Shown here in pieces: positions 33,405 to 45,134 of a stretch of 64,000 bases of DNA. Location: assembly GCA_033961575.1 (NCBI GenBank), contig CM066727.1, forward strand, positions 83,636,501-83,700,500. The letters are read 5' to 3'. The notes beneath the pieces are model-generated. The model was given only the letters and a program-made list of their open reading frames with translations. It was not told where the DNA came from and made no database searches. This stretch comes from Aselliscus stoliczkanus (lineage: Eukaryota > Chordata > Mammalia > Chiroptera > Hipposideridae). The position numbers and the translations under genes are program-made. Within the stretch, counting starts at the first letter, position 1. Each line of letters opens with the position of its first letter.

Positions 33405-33408
<4 letters not shown>
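32961..33408. other. Unassigned stretch
   Basis: No gene or clear repeat recognised. Confidence 0.3.

Positions 33409-33456
<48 letters not shown>
33409..33456. repeat. (AT)n microsatellite
   Basis: About 24 AT units. Confidence 0.95.
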
Positions 33457-33458
<2 letters not shown>

Positions 33459-33751
33459 TCCCTGTAATATATTTTTTTAAACTTTCAAATGCACATTTTA
33501 TGCCCTTATTCTGGCTTAATATCATTTCTTATATCTTTTTCTTCTTTCATAGCTATTATGTATGATGGTAATGAATGAATGAAGTGTTTGGTTTACATAA
33601 ATGAGTGGCATTTACATGCATGCATATGGAAAAATAAGCAAACAGGGCAAAGTACCGGATACCTCTCAGGATATTTAAAATCTTGAAGTTTCAGAGTCAG
33701 ATTGAAGGAAAGCTCAATTAAAACACATATTAGGGGGATGAGAAATTCACT

Positions 33752-33824
33752 TTGTAAGGTGTGAAAAGGATAACTATTGTATTGTTTTGTACATCTGTAA
33801 CTAATAATAATAAAAATATATTAA
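33752..33824 (+). mobile_element. 73-bp L1 3' end with TSD
   Basis: 'ggataactattgtattgttt' and 'tgtacatctgtaactaat' are the extreme 3' end of an L1, flanked by aaattcac at 33744-33751 and 33825-33832. A very short, 5'-truncated insertion. Confidence 0.75.
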
Positions 33825-33832
33825 AAATTCAC

Positions 33833-34420
33833 ATTATTAGATCATCAGTAGTGATATATTCAGAAATATTTACCATCTACTTTCTTTAAGTCCCAATGTG
33901 GATGCTTACAATCAAAGATGAATGAGACCTCTATATTTGGGACACAGAATTTAGATCAGTATTTGTATCCTTATTAAAGAGATGTTTACATGATTGAATG
34001 CTTTGTCATGAGGATTCAGGAATAAAGGCTGTGAATCAACTCTGAAAAGAAGAAAAAAAATGACTGAATCTGATAAATATGGTATACTATATACATTTGG
34101 AGACCACAACAGAGAGTAATTCATAAAAGCAATGATGTGGGTGTGGATGTGGTGTGATTAACCCACTGGCAACTTCCCTCAATAAAATTAAAATGTACTG
34201 TCTTTACTGTAGTGGATTGCTGATAATTGAGCAATAATTGTAGATATCTGATTTTGTTATTGTTACTGTTAGCTTTTTTCTTGCTTTTTTTTTGTTTGGT
34301 TTGTTTGTTTTGTTTTGTTCGTTTTGTTTGTTTTTTCTTTTATGTCTGATAGAATATACTCATACCCCACTGCCTTGGCTCTGTGAATAGTAATCCTTGA
34401 TAGTGTGACACATTTTTCTT
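33833..34420. other. Unassigned stretch with a T/G-rich run
   Basis: No gene seen. 34272-34335 is a T-rich (GTTTT/GTTTG)-type low-complexity run. Confidence 0.4.
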
Positions 34421-35340
34421 TCTATTTGTATATATTACTTTGAGGTATTATAAACCATACGGAGAAGCACACATATCATAAGTATACTTTTGCTTGACCT
34501 TTTACTGAGTGAACATATATTCATGTAACTAGTACTTAGATCAAGAAATAAAACATAAAGAAAACCAACAGAAACTCACTTTGCCTCTTTCAGCCGTCAA
34601 GCTCTTCAAGGATACCACTATTCTGACTTTGAATCTTATGGATACATTTTGCCAGTTATTGGACTTTATATAAATGAAATCATACAGCATAAGCTGTTTT
34701 GTTTCTGTTTCTTTTATTCAACATTGTGAGTTTGAGATTCATCCAAACTATTTATATATGGTGTCAATCATTCATTCTTAATATTCACAGGGCTGTTCAA
34801 TAGAACTTTCTGTAGCATTGGAACAGTGCTATATGCTGTAAAGCACAGTAGCCATGATCCACATGTCATTATTGAGCACTTACGATATGACTAGTGTAAC
34901 TGCGAAACTAAATATCTAATTTTAATTTAGTTTAAATTTAACCAGTTTCATGTGGCTAATGGTTACCATACAGGATAGCACAGTACAAAACATACATTTG
35001 TATGCCACGATTTAATGATCCATTCTTCTGTAGAAAAACATTTGGATAGTTGCAAGTTCATTCACTAGTATGAATGATGTTCTTATGCAATATGTTTTAT
35101 ATGCCTTTGGGGGAAATTCATATGCATTTCCATTGTGTACTTATGCAGGAATTGTATTACAACCTTCAACCTCAATAGACTATGTCAAATATGTTTTTCA
35201 TAGTGTTGCACCAAATTATTCTTAACAGCAATTTATATATATTATAATTACTCCAGTTCCTATCAATTATATTGTCCGTGTCTTCCATTTTCACCATTTT
35301 GTAGGTGTAAAATATAACAATTATAGTTTAAATCTCCATT
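34421..35340 (-). mobile_element. Old L1 3' region, antisense, split by a hAT element
   Basis: Reversed L1 landmarks: 'tataaatgaaatcatacagcataagct', 'gtttctgtttcttttattcaacattgtg', and after the hAT element 'atgatccattcttctgtagaaaaacatttgga' and 'aattgtattac...'. Diverged. Confidence 0.6.
34788..34983. mobile_element. hAT-Charlie-type non-autonomous element
   Basis: Starts 'cagggctgttcaatagaact' and ends '...accatacaggatagcacag', with 'cacatgtcattattgagcac', 'atgactagtgtaactgcgaa' and 'tcatgtggctaatggttacc' in the known order of a common MER-type hAT element. An 8-bp TSD is no longer recognisable. Confidence 0.7.
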
Positions 35341-35419
35341 TTTTTATTAATAAAGAAAGGGAGCATCTCTTCATATATAATGACAACAGCACTCCACCAC
35401 TGTTGTCTTCCTCCCCAAC

Positions 35420-35855
35420 ATCCATAACCCCTGTATAATGATAAGGAAAATATCAGAAAAATCCCAGTTGAAAAACATTCTACAAAATACCAGAGCCAGG
35501 ACTTCTCAAAACTGTGAAGGATCAAAAAAGCAAGAAAAGTTAAAAATCTGTCACAGTCAAGAGTTGCTTAAAAAACATGACCACAAGATGTAATGTGGTA
35601 TGCCTGATGGGATCTTAAAATAGAATGAGGTACATCGGGTATAAACTAAGGAATTCTTAATAATATATGCACTTTAGTTTATAATGATGTATCATACTGG
35701 CTCATTAATTGTAAAAAATAGACCATGCCATAAGATGCCAATAATAGAGAAATCTCAGTGTAGTGGTATATGGGAATTCTCTGTAGAATCATTGCAATTT
35801 TTATCTCAATCTTCAATTATCCTAAAATGAAAATATATTCAGAAAAATAGACCTA
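35420..35855 (+). mobile_element. Old L1 3'UTR, sense
   Basis: Text such as 'catccataacccctgtataatgat', 'gaaaaacattctacaaaatacc', 'caggacttctcaaaactgtgaagg' and 'catgaccacaagatgtaatgtg' follows the 3'UTR of old L1M-type elements as I remember it. Confidence 0.5.
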
Positions 35856-36715
35856 GAATTCATTTTTTGTTGTATTTCCACTCTTCAATATATTGATCAA
35901 TTTCGGTGAAATAAAATTTTAATTTTTTATATCTACACATGCTTAAAATAATTAAATTAAATTTTCTAAACTGCAGTGTGAAAGGTCACTAAATTCTCCA
36001 AGGTACTTTCTTAGACTCAGAAAGAGAGATTAAAAGGAACATAGATTGCTAAACTGCCTCACTGCTCTGATACTCCATGATTGACTTACTGTGACAAATA
36101 GTAAATGAGATTTTTTTTAAAGACCACAATGCCACAGTGACTAGTTTTTCAGCCCCAAGCATCTGTAGGTAACAGAAGCCTATATATGTCTCTTTTTTTG
36201 AAGAAAGAAACATCACTTTTATTTTATCAACACAAGAGATTAATTTCAGCACAGCTGATCTCCCTGAATATAATTCCCTTCAGACATTGCCAAGGTCAAT
36301 GGAATTTTGACTTGTCTGGTACATTTGTACTGGATACAAAGCTTAAGCTTTTCTAAAGCAAATATAACTCACAATCTATCAAGTTTGCTTTTCAAAGTTC
36401 AAGTTGAATATTTCTATTTCTAGCTCAGCTTTTATATGTTCTGCTGGTTATTTCTCCTTGTCATATTCCTTGGCTTCTATTTTATGTATCGAAGACTTCA
36501 GACTATATTGATTAAGAATTTTTTAGTGAATGTTAAAGTAAGAAGCAGAGATTATTGGATTTAGGTGGTAACTATACATGTGCACTGGGCTTCCAAGATG
36601 AAATTTAGGTTGATGTTTATTTTAATTAGACTTATACTCTAATGAAGAAATTTTTTGTGTTCTTGTATGGAAGAATGAGTAATTTGGTGGCCTTTGTAGA
36701 ACATATAATTTATGT
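35856..36715. other. Unassigned AT-rich stretch
   Basis: No gene or clear repeat recognised. Confidence 0.3.
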
Positions 36716-36723
36716 AATTGGAC

Positions 36724-36728
36724 TGTGT

Positions 36729-36762
<34 letters not shown>
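36724..36762. repeat. (GT)n microsatellite
   Basis: About 18 GT units with one interruption, next to the tail of the SINE that follows. Confidence 0.95.
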
Positions 36763-36764
<2 letters not shown>

Positions 36765-36776
36765 ATATATATAATT

Positions 36777-36882
36777 TTTTTTTTTTTTGAGTGCAGTGTC
36801 ACTGGCCTTCATATGTGGGACCCATACCAGGGCCGCTAGCTTCCCAAGCCAGTGCTTAACCACCAAGCCACTCGGTCGGCTC
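36777..36882 (-). mobile_element. Short tRNA-derived SINE
   Basis: Reversed poly(A) run at 36777-36789, then 'gagtgcagtgtcactggcc', B box (reversed) in 'atgtgggacccataccaggg' and the head 'gccactcggtcggctcc'. TSD obscured by the flanking GT/TA repeats. Confidence 0.85.
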
Positions 36883-39558
36883 CAGGTCTGTGTATATTTT
36901 TAAATGGATGGTTTCAAGCAGTATAAAATGTAGAATAATGAAATATGATTATATGCACAACTGAAAATAAAAATATTGAACTTATATATTTTGCATCATT
37001 TGGCTTTAAACTAAATTTATAAACTCTAGACATTTACGTTCACGTATTCAATACATTTGAAAATGCCTTGAAGTTTTAATGATTTCTGATTTATTCCAAT
37101 GAGAGGCTCCATTAAAGCTGTTCTTCTAAATTTCCAGGTTTTCATACCCCCAGTTAAACAAAACAATCCTGAACTTTGACATATAAAAGCCCTGTTGTAT
37201 ATTCCAACAGTAAAATAAGATTGAGTCCTTCTGTGTGTATATTAATAAACAAATATTACTTTATTTTTAGTGAAAAAAAAATTCTCTTTTTCAATACATG
37301 TGCTTTTCTTTCTCAGTATATAATATAAATGTGAGATTTTAAAAATGGGAATTTTAGGTATTGAAGGAGAAAATAATGTTACAGAGGTTAATTTGGTAAC
37401 AGAACACTTCATTTAGTGGGGCATTTGGCCCTGCCTTGCATAGTGTTCTACAAATGAGGCCTTTGATATAAAAAACACAGCAGTAGAATTCTGAGTCATG
37501 TTAATGTACACCATCCCCTTGGAAGTGATTTTGGGATGAGAAAAGGGCATTAAACCAAAACTAAGAATACTAGATTTATTTTAATGAAATGAAAGAGGCT
37601 CAGAGAAAGATGACATTTCCTTTAAAGGTATTGACAGGAAGGTACCTTTAAGCCTAAATCTTCTGCTGTTTATTTGTGCCATGATCTAGAGGAATCTCTT
37701 AAGGGATTGGAATCTGCACATATGTGGACATAGCTAAAAGATGGACAGAGATACTACTGAAAAATATTTTTTTCTTCAGGAAATTTTTGGATGCCTCTAC
37801 AAAGCCCTGCCTAAAGCTATTCATAGCTTGATCCTCCCAGTTAGATTTGAACATATTTGATTTGGATTCTTGTCACTTTCACTGAAACAACTGACCGATA
37901 CTTGAAAGCATGAATACAGCTACATTTTTGACCTGTGGTCAAAACATTGTGTGTAAGACTCTATGACAATATGCACACAGTTTCCGAAAGGGGGCTGACA
38001 ACGCTTTTGAGTAAAATTATAATACAAAACATCTCATTAAATAGACAACTGACTACTTTAAGCTGTGTATGAAGTTACAACTACTAGAAAAATAACTTCA
38101 AGGATATAATGACAATAGAAACTGAAAAATCAGAATTGTTTGAAAAATAAAAGACCCCCTCAATGATGTATAAATAGTGTAACTTGAATACTTTTGTACT
38201 GGAAAACAGTATTTGGGCTTTGTAGGGATGTAATTAAGAAATTAACATGTATATATGCCAAATCAGTAAAATCTAAACAGGCAGAGTTGAAGAATTTTGT
38301 GGTTAATCTGCATTTAATCCCATTTGTCATCCAATACAGTTACAGCCCCATTATTTGGCTGTGAAGTTTTAATGTTGTACTTTAATGTCAGGGAGTCCTT
38401 ATTGCCTTTCACCTGGTACAATCCTGAATTTCGCAAATGGAGAAGTGCATTTCCTAATTTATAATTAAGTTTAATTAAAATGTATGAATGTTTTCCCTCT
38501 TACTAAAGGAAGAAAATATTGAAATTAGTTTTAGTAGGTAATGTGCCAATCTGATACAGAAATCAAACTCATAGTTTTGAAATTTTGGCACATTGGTTTT
38601 GTGGAATATTCCAGCAAGTCAAATAGTTTCATGTGGTATATAAGCTTAATAGTGTTGGAAAGTGCAGTGCGCTGGCTTGTTTTAAATCAGAATTAAAGAT
38701 GTGCCAACCTGTCACAACTCCTATGCACAAAGTACACTATAGTGCTTCACACCCCTTTGAGTTCATATCAATCATTTGAAAATAACATTTTTTTCCTCAG
38801 AATGAGCTGTCACTATCAATTTGAATAGTGGCTGTTGAACTGGATTGCATCCAAATTTTTAGCAAGCCATTTGGTTCATTGTATCACAAACCAAATGACT
38901 TGCAAAACCATATTTTTTCATACTGTTTTAAAGCAAATGCCATACTATCTCTTCAAAGATTGCAGTAAAATTGAAGATATCTTTATTTAAATATCTACTT
39001 TGATGTCTATTTTTCTGCCTTATTGGCATTTCTGATTCACTTTTCAATAATGAGACAAAATCATTTTTTCTTAATGTCAAATTTATTTTGATTCATTAGT
39101 ACTTTAACTTTGGTTATATGTGATCACCAAACTGCAAACAGATCTCATGATGCCCCATTTCTGTTCTTGTTAAAAGGTGTAAAACATTACATACTATATG
39201 ACAAAGATGGCATTCAGGGTAAAATAATATTTGTGAAATGCACATCTAAAAAAAATTTTTTTCTTATTTTAGCACATTTACCATACTTGTCATTTCATGA
39301 AAGTCCTGTGATTTAGGATTGTTTTTGCATTGTTATGTGTGACTAAGTGTAACACAGTCTGTTGCATGGTATCGAAAATGCAAAACCAGCTGTAATTTTC
39401 CTTAGAGTTAAATATTTCAGTGAGTCCAATATTCTATCTCTCGCTTCTTCTTGGGTTTCTGTTTCCATTTTATTCCAGAACTAATACATAAGCTTTTATT
39501 TTTCAGGATAAAAGTAGTTATCAACCACAGAGATTTCAGTTTATATAAACTATCAATT
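36883..39558. other. Longest repeat-free stretch; candidate conserved non-coding DNA
   Basis: About 2.7 kb with no transposon or microsatellite that I recognise, unlike the rest of the window. 38320-38920 stands out: complex sequence, homeodomain-type 'ataattaagtttaattaaaa' at 38461-38480, and a near-direct pair 'caaatgactt'/'ccatttggttc' around 38865-38905. Conservation cannot be judged from one genome. Confidence 0.4.
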
Positions 39559-39570
39559 TCAGTTGTTTTT

Positions 39571-39687
39571 TTTGTTTTTGTTTTTGTTTTTTGAGGGCAG
39601 TGTCACTGGCCCTCATATGTGGGACCTGAACTGGGGCCGCGGGCTTCCCAAGCCAGCGCTTAACCACCGCGCCACTCGGCGGGCCCC
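39571..39687 (-). mobile_element. Short tRNA-derived SINE, TSD-flanked
   Basis: TSD tcagttgttttt at 39559-39570 and 39688-39699. Complete reversed SINE with little-changed boxes and several CpGs ('ggggccgcgggcttcccaag', 'caccgcgccactcggcggg'), indicating a young copy. Confidence 0.93.
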
Positions 39688-39879
39688 TCAGTTGTTTTTA
39701 TAATAAAACAATTCGAGTAAACTCTATAAACTCGTATGTAAGGCTTATTTGTATAAGATTATTGCAAAGAAAATCAAAGAAACATGGCAGAAAACACATT
39801 TCACAGTTTGTGGTAAAGATTAATACCTAATACCTGGGAGGTATTGTGTTGATGTCATATAAAATCCTGATTGGACATT

Positions 39880-40050
39880 CAATTCTAAGTCTTAGATCTC
39901 ACCTCACTATAACCTGCTGTGTCACCTGGAGCTCTTTGTGTTACCTATCTCTTTAGACATCAGGCTCTTCACCTAGAAATTTGAGCTAAAACACTCAATT
40001 GCCTGTGGCACTGGAAGGCTCTAAAGGTAAAACAATGTATCAAATGAAAA
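39880..40050 (+). mobile_element. MIR SINE, sense
   Basis: 'aacctgctgtgtcacctgga', 'gtgttacctatctctttagaca', 'tcaggctcttcacctagaaa' follow the MIR order ('gctgtgtgaccttgggcaa', 'cttaacctctctgtgcc', 'tcagtttcctcatctgtaaa'). Confidence 0.6.
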
Positions 40051-40746
40051 GTAATTTATTTGAGTTATTGAAAATGTCACAATTTAGGAAGAGTAGAGAA
40101 ATCACCTGTTATAATGATGATGGGAAATGCAATTTAATTTTACCTATATTTTCTCATGATGTCTGAAATCCTGTCTCTTGCGGCACCCTTCCTTCCTTCT
40201 ACCTTCTGACAGAATCTGCACTTAAGTAATTGATGTTTCCCTAGCTAATCAATAAATCCTTTGTAGTATCTCTTCTTGTCCTATTTTGCTCCAGGAAATC
40301 TGAATTCATATGTGAACAAAATTTTCAATCTTGAACATTTGCAATTATTTAGTGTATTTCCTGTTCTTCCCTAGTAATAATTTACCTCCCAATCGGGTGT
40401 AATGTGTATCCCACTGCCCTAATTCATAGAAATGGTGTTATGGGTCATCACATTTCTATTACCTCACTTTCTCTTGCAAATTGTTGATCTGCTACTACCA
40501 TTAAAATTGCTTCATCAGATGTTCATGCCACCTACTTTAGCATGATTCTATATTCTCATTGCCATTATTTATTTATGACCAGGAGGTTTTCAGCAATTTT
40601 TGTACCTTGTTCAGTTTTTTTGTTTTTTTTTTTCTTTTTCTATGTATATGTGTTTTGCCATATACTTCAACAACTTCTGATTTCTAGTTGACGACTTATT
40701 TCTTCCCTATATTTTGCTAAACATGTTTTTCTTTTTTTAAATCTTC
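40051..40746. other. Unassigned stretch
   Basis: No gene or clear repeat recognised. Confidence 0.3.
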
Positions 40747-40752
40747 AGGTAC

Positions 40753-41402
40753 TGTGGTCACACAGCAGCCTAGCCATCTGCCCCCATGCACTTTCCCATA
40801 ACAGCAGATCCTCATAGAGACATTACTTCAACATCATGCCTACTCCATCTTCCTGTTTGGCCCCAGAAGATGGCTGGTTAATCAATGACGGATAAGACCC
40901 TACCTGAAGAAGGGCAACCCAAGCCAGACACAGTAGCAGGGGTGCCATAGGAGAAATCACAGAGTTGAGGAAAATGGGCAAAGACCCCTTGTCTCAGGTG
41001 CTGACAGCTTGCCCGTGAAATGACCTTAAAAAGATGATAACATCTGTCTTCCGTGTAATCCTATCACTGAGTCTCAGCATGAGAAGTTTGGGTCCTTTAG
41101 GAGGTGTACATGAACATATCATGGGACTTTCAGTAATGGCAGCCTGCAGACCATGGGGTGATTTGACTCTGAGCTAAGTTCTCTGGTGTAATGTATGAGA
41201 CTTACAGACCGGGCTACTCCCTTGTGTGTATCCCAATAAAAACCACAGTCAAGCCTGATTCGGGGCTCTTAGTCCAAGAGGCTTTGAGTTCTCTGGCTAG
41301 CACTGCTTTTTCTCTTTTACTTTTCTCTGTCTTTATTTTTCTGTTTCTCAACCTTCGCCATTTCTTCCAAACTCCTAAGGCCCTGTTGTGCAGGACACGA
41401 CA
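40753..41402 (+). mobile_element. Solo ERV LTR, copy 2
   Basis: A 650-bp LTR with termini TGTGGTCA...CGACA, clearly homologous along its length to the reverse-oriented copy at 16226-16864 (shared 'cagcctagc', 'gggcaacccaagccaga', 'ccatggggtgatttgact', 'ttgtgtgtatcccaataaaa', 'gattcggggctc'). AATAAA near 41236. Flanks aggtac (40747-40752) and aaatac (41403-41408) agree at 4 of 6 bases, a decayed 6-bp TSD. No internal region. Short open frames inside are not viral genes. Confidence 0.8.
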
Positions 41403-42252
41403 AAATACCAGTGAATTTTATCTTTATTAGGTTTTATTCACCTACAAGGGAAATCAATTTTTTTTTATCTCATAACCCTGAGCATTGATTCTAAGATTTT
41501 TAGGCTGTGAACGTTGATTGTCATACCAAACAGCCTGGTTATTACTAGCTCTGTGTCAAAAATTTGCATGAAATGGCCCTCCTACATTGTTAGCTTAAGT
41601 ATATAAAACACCATCCTATTTTATTAAGTCTTTGGTAACATAATGGTTGTTGTATTCTATTTTGACTCTATGGTAGACCATTTAAAAGTACATCATATTC
41701 TGATTTTGAGTATTTTTTATTCCAGTTTTTGGTTTTCTATTTATAATTTTAATTTTGACTTTATTAAGGTATAATGGCATATAAATTGTAAGGTTTTTGA
41801 AGTGTACATCATGATGGATTGATATACATATACATTGTGAAAATTTCCCCCATTATAGTTAATATCCATCCTCACATATTTATCTTTTTAGGTTTTTTTG
41901 GTGGGAAAATTGAAATTCTGTCTAATCTCTAGCAAATTTCAATTTCTCAATACAGTGTTATCAACTATAGTCACCATGTTTTACATTAAATCCTCAAAAT
42001 GTATTCATCTTGCTGAAAATGTGTACCTTTTTACCGACATCTCCCTACTTCTCCAACCCCCATCCATCCCCAGGAAGTTACTTTTCTACACTACGTTTCT
42101 GTGAGTTTGAGGGATTTTTTGTTTTGTTTTGTTTTGTTTTGTTTTAGATTCCACATAATTGGACATAAGACAGTATTTATCTTTTTTTTCTGTCTGCCTT
42201 ATTTCCTTAGCATAATGCAGGGTTTCCTTCTTTTTATGGCTCAATAATATTC

Positions 42253-42254
<2 letters not shown>

Positions 42255-42300
<46 letters not shown>
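42255..42300. repeat. (GT)n microsatellite
   Basis: About 23 GT units in L1 sequence, at the position where 'ttccattgtgtgtg...' expansions commonly arise. Confidence 0.95.
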
Positions 42301-42302
<2 letters not shown>

Positions 42303-44377
42303 CTGTGTACCAAACTTTTTCATCCTTTTATCCATTCATATTTAGTTTATTTTCATGTTTTGGCTGTTGTAAATAATGCTGTGATGAACATGGGTATGCA
42401 GATATTTTCAAGTTATTGTTTATATTCTCTTTGCAAAAATACCCATAATTGGAATTGCTAGATCATATAGTAGTTTTAGTTTTAATTGTTTGAAGAACTT
42501 CTATACTGTTTTCCATAGTGGCTATATCAATTGACAGCCCCATCAGCACTGTATGAGAGTTCCTGTTTTTCCACAGTCTCTCCAACATTTGCTATGACTT
42601 GTCCTGTTGATAAGAACCATTCTAACAGGTATGAGGTAGTATCTCATTATGACTTTGATTTGCATTTCCCTAATAGCTAGTGAAGTTAAGCATTTTTTTA
42701 TATATCACTTGGCCATTGTCATGTCTCTTGGGGTGAAGTGTCTGTTTAGATCTGCTGCACATTTTTTGATTGCATTTTTTGTTTTTTGTTGTTTGTGTTG
42801 CATTGTATGAGTTCTTTATATATTTTCGATATTCCCCCCTTATCGGAGGTGGTGTTTGCAAATATCTTCTCCCATTTGGTTAGTTGCCTCTTTGTTTTGT
42901 TGATGGCTTCTTTTGCTATGCAGAAGCTTTTAGTTTGATACAGTCACATTCATTTGTTTATTCTTTTACTTCCTTTTAAGATCAAATTCGTAAAATCTTC
43001 TCTGAAACCAAAGTCTATAAGTTTACCACCCATGCTTTTTTCTATGTGATTTATTGATTCAGGTTTTATCCATTTTGAGTTAATTTTGTGTATGGTGACA
43101 TATAGCAGTCTGGTTTCATTTTTTTGCTGTTTTACCAGCACAATTTGTGGAAGAGGCTTTCTTTTGTCCATTGTATATTTTTGGCTCCTTTGTCCAAAAT
43201 AATGTATAATGTTTATTCTTCAGTGGTGTGTTGTCTGTTTTTCTGCCAATACCATGCTGTTTTGATTGTTGTTGCTTTCTAGTATAAATTAAAGCAGGAG
43301 TGTGATACCTTCAGCCTTTTTGTTTCTTTTTTACTTAGGATTGCTTTGACTATTGGGGAGTCTGATGATTTTTTTGTTCTATTTCTTTTAAAAAATGTCA
43401 TTGGGATTTTGATTGGGATTATATTAAACCTGTATGTTTCTTTGGGTAATATGACCATTTTAACTCTTTCGATTCTTCCAATACATGAACATAGGATATC
43501 TTTGTATTTCTTCGTGTCTTATTCAAAAATTTTTTAATAATGTGTTATTGTTTTCAATGTATAGGTTCTTCATTTCATTTGTTACATTTATTATTTATCT
43601 TTTGGGAACAGAGATATTTAAAAATGTATATCTTCACATGGGATTGACCCCTTAATAATTATATAACAATCTTCTTTGTCATTTATTAGTCTTTGGCTTA
43701 AAGTCTATTTTCCCTGCTATAAGTACAGCTACCCCAGCATTCTTTTGGTTTTTGTTTGCATTAAACATATTTTTCCATCCCTTTAACTTCAGTCTGCATG
43801 CAACCTTAAAGCGTAAGTGAATTTCTTGTAGACAGCATATAATTGAGTCTTTACAAAAAAAGGAAAATCCATGCAGCCACTGTTTTTTTTATTGAAAAAT
43901 TTAGTCTATTTACATTTGAAGTAATTATTAATAGATATGGACTTAATTATCATTTTGTTATTGTTTTCTGGACATTTTATGATTCTCTTGTTCTCTTATC
44001 TCTTCCTTTTTTATTTATTTTTTCTCTGTAGTGGTATGCTTAGATTATTTTCTCTTTATCTTTTGTGAATCTGCTATAGGCTTTTGCTTTGTAATTACAA
44101 TGAGGTTTATATAAAATATAGCAGTCTATTTTAAGCTGAGAGCAATTTAACTTCAAGTATATACTAAAACTCTACATTTGTATTGATACCCCTATATTTT
44201 TATGTTTTAATGTCATCATTTACAGTTTTTATTTTGTATATCCACTAACAAGTTATTTCAGTTATAGTTATTTTTAATATTTTTGTCTTTTAATGTTCAA
44301 ACCAGATTTATAAGTTATTTATCCAACATCATTACACTACAGTTTTATGGGTTTAACAATATAGTTACCCTTACAGA

Positions 44378-44378
<1 letters not shown>

Positions 44379-44436
<58 letters not shown>
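44379..44436. repeat. (CTAT)n tetranucleotide microsatellite
   Basis: About 14 perfect CTAT units, likely length-polymorphic. Confidence 0.95.
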
Positions 44437-45134
44437 TTTTCATGATTTCCTGTTACTAATTTGGGTCCCGTTACTAATTTGTTAATTTCAGCCCTTTCTT
44501 TTAAGTTTGAATAAGTCTCTTTAACATGTCTCATAAGGTCAGTCTAATGGTGATGTAGCCCTTTAGCTTTAGCTGGCCTGGAAAACTTCTTATTTCTCTT
44601 TCAGTTCTAAGTGATTATTGTACTTCATGGAGTATTATTTTATCTTGTCAGCACTTTTAATATATCAGGCTACTTCCTTCTGGCCTGAAATGTTTCTGCT
44701 GAAAAAATCTGTTAAGAATCTTAGGTGGATTCTTTTGTATATAACAAGCTGTTTTTCTCTTGCTGCATTTAAGATTCTCTCCTACATTCTATGTTTTCTA
44801 AAAGTTATTATTTTATCCATCCTAGTAGATGTGAAATGATATCTCACTGTAGTTTTGAATTGTAGTTCCCTAACAATTAATTATGTTGAGCATTCTTTTA
44901 TGCTTTTTTGCCAGTTTGGATTTCATCTTTGAAGTAATGTCTAATCAAGTTCTTTTCCTATTCTTTAATTTGGTTGTGTGTATTTTTGTTGTTGAGTTGT
45001 AAGAGTTTGTTATATTCTGAATAGTAGATGTTTATGAGGTTTATGATCTGCAAATATTATTGCAATTATTATTATAATGATAATATAACTAACTTGATTA
45101 ACTTGAAATATCATATAATTATTGGGTGAAAAGA

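Larger units (their letters stand above)
41735..45060 (-). mobile_element. Old L1, antisense, 3'UTR through ORF2
   Basis: Reversed L1 from its 3' end ('ttgactttattaaggtataatggcat', 41735) through the ORF2 C-terminal region (42300-42700), RT (42780-43560) and endonuclease-like region (43620-43960, 'cttaaagtctattttccctg'). A further reversed ORF2 piece at 44815-45060 may be a second fragment. Interrupted by (GTTTT)n at 42118-42146, (GT)n at 42255-42300 and (CTAT)n at 44379-44436. All frames broken. Confidence 0.75.

Noticed and set aside
33256..33525. 89-codon minus-strand frame with a YI run
   Set aside because: Crosses an (AT)n microsatellite; flanking sequence has no coding signal.
41191..41430. 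Frame sharing CIPIK..VK.DSGL text with a frame at 16178-16381
   Set aside because: The shared text comes from the homologous ERV LTRs, in their poly(A)-signal region. It is not a conserved protein.
44379..44436. Regular 4-bp repeats considered as a CRISPR-like or satellite array
   Set aside because: A plain (CTAT)n microsatellite without spacers.
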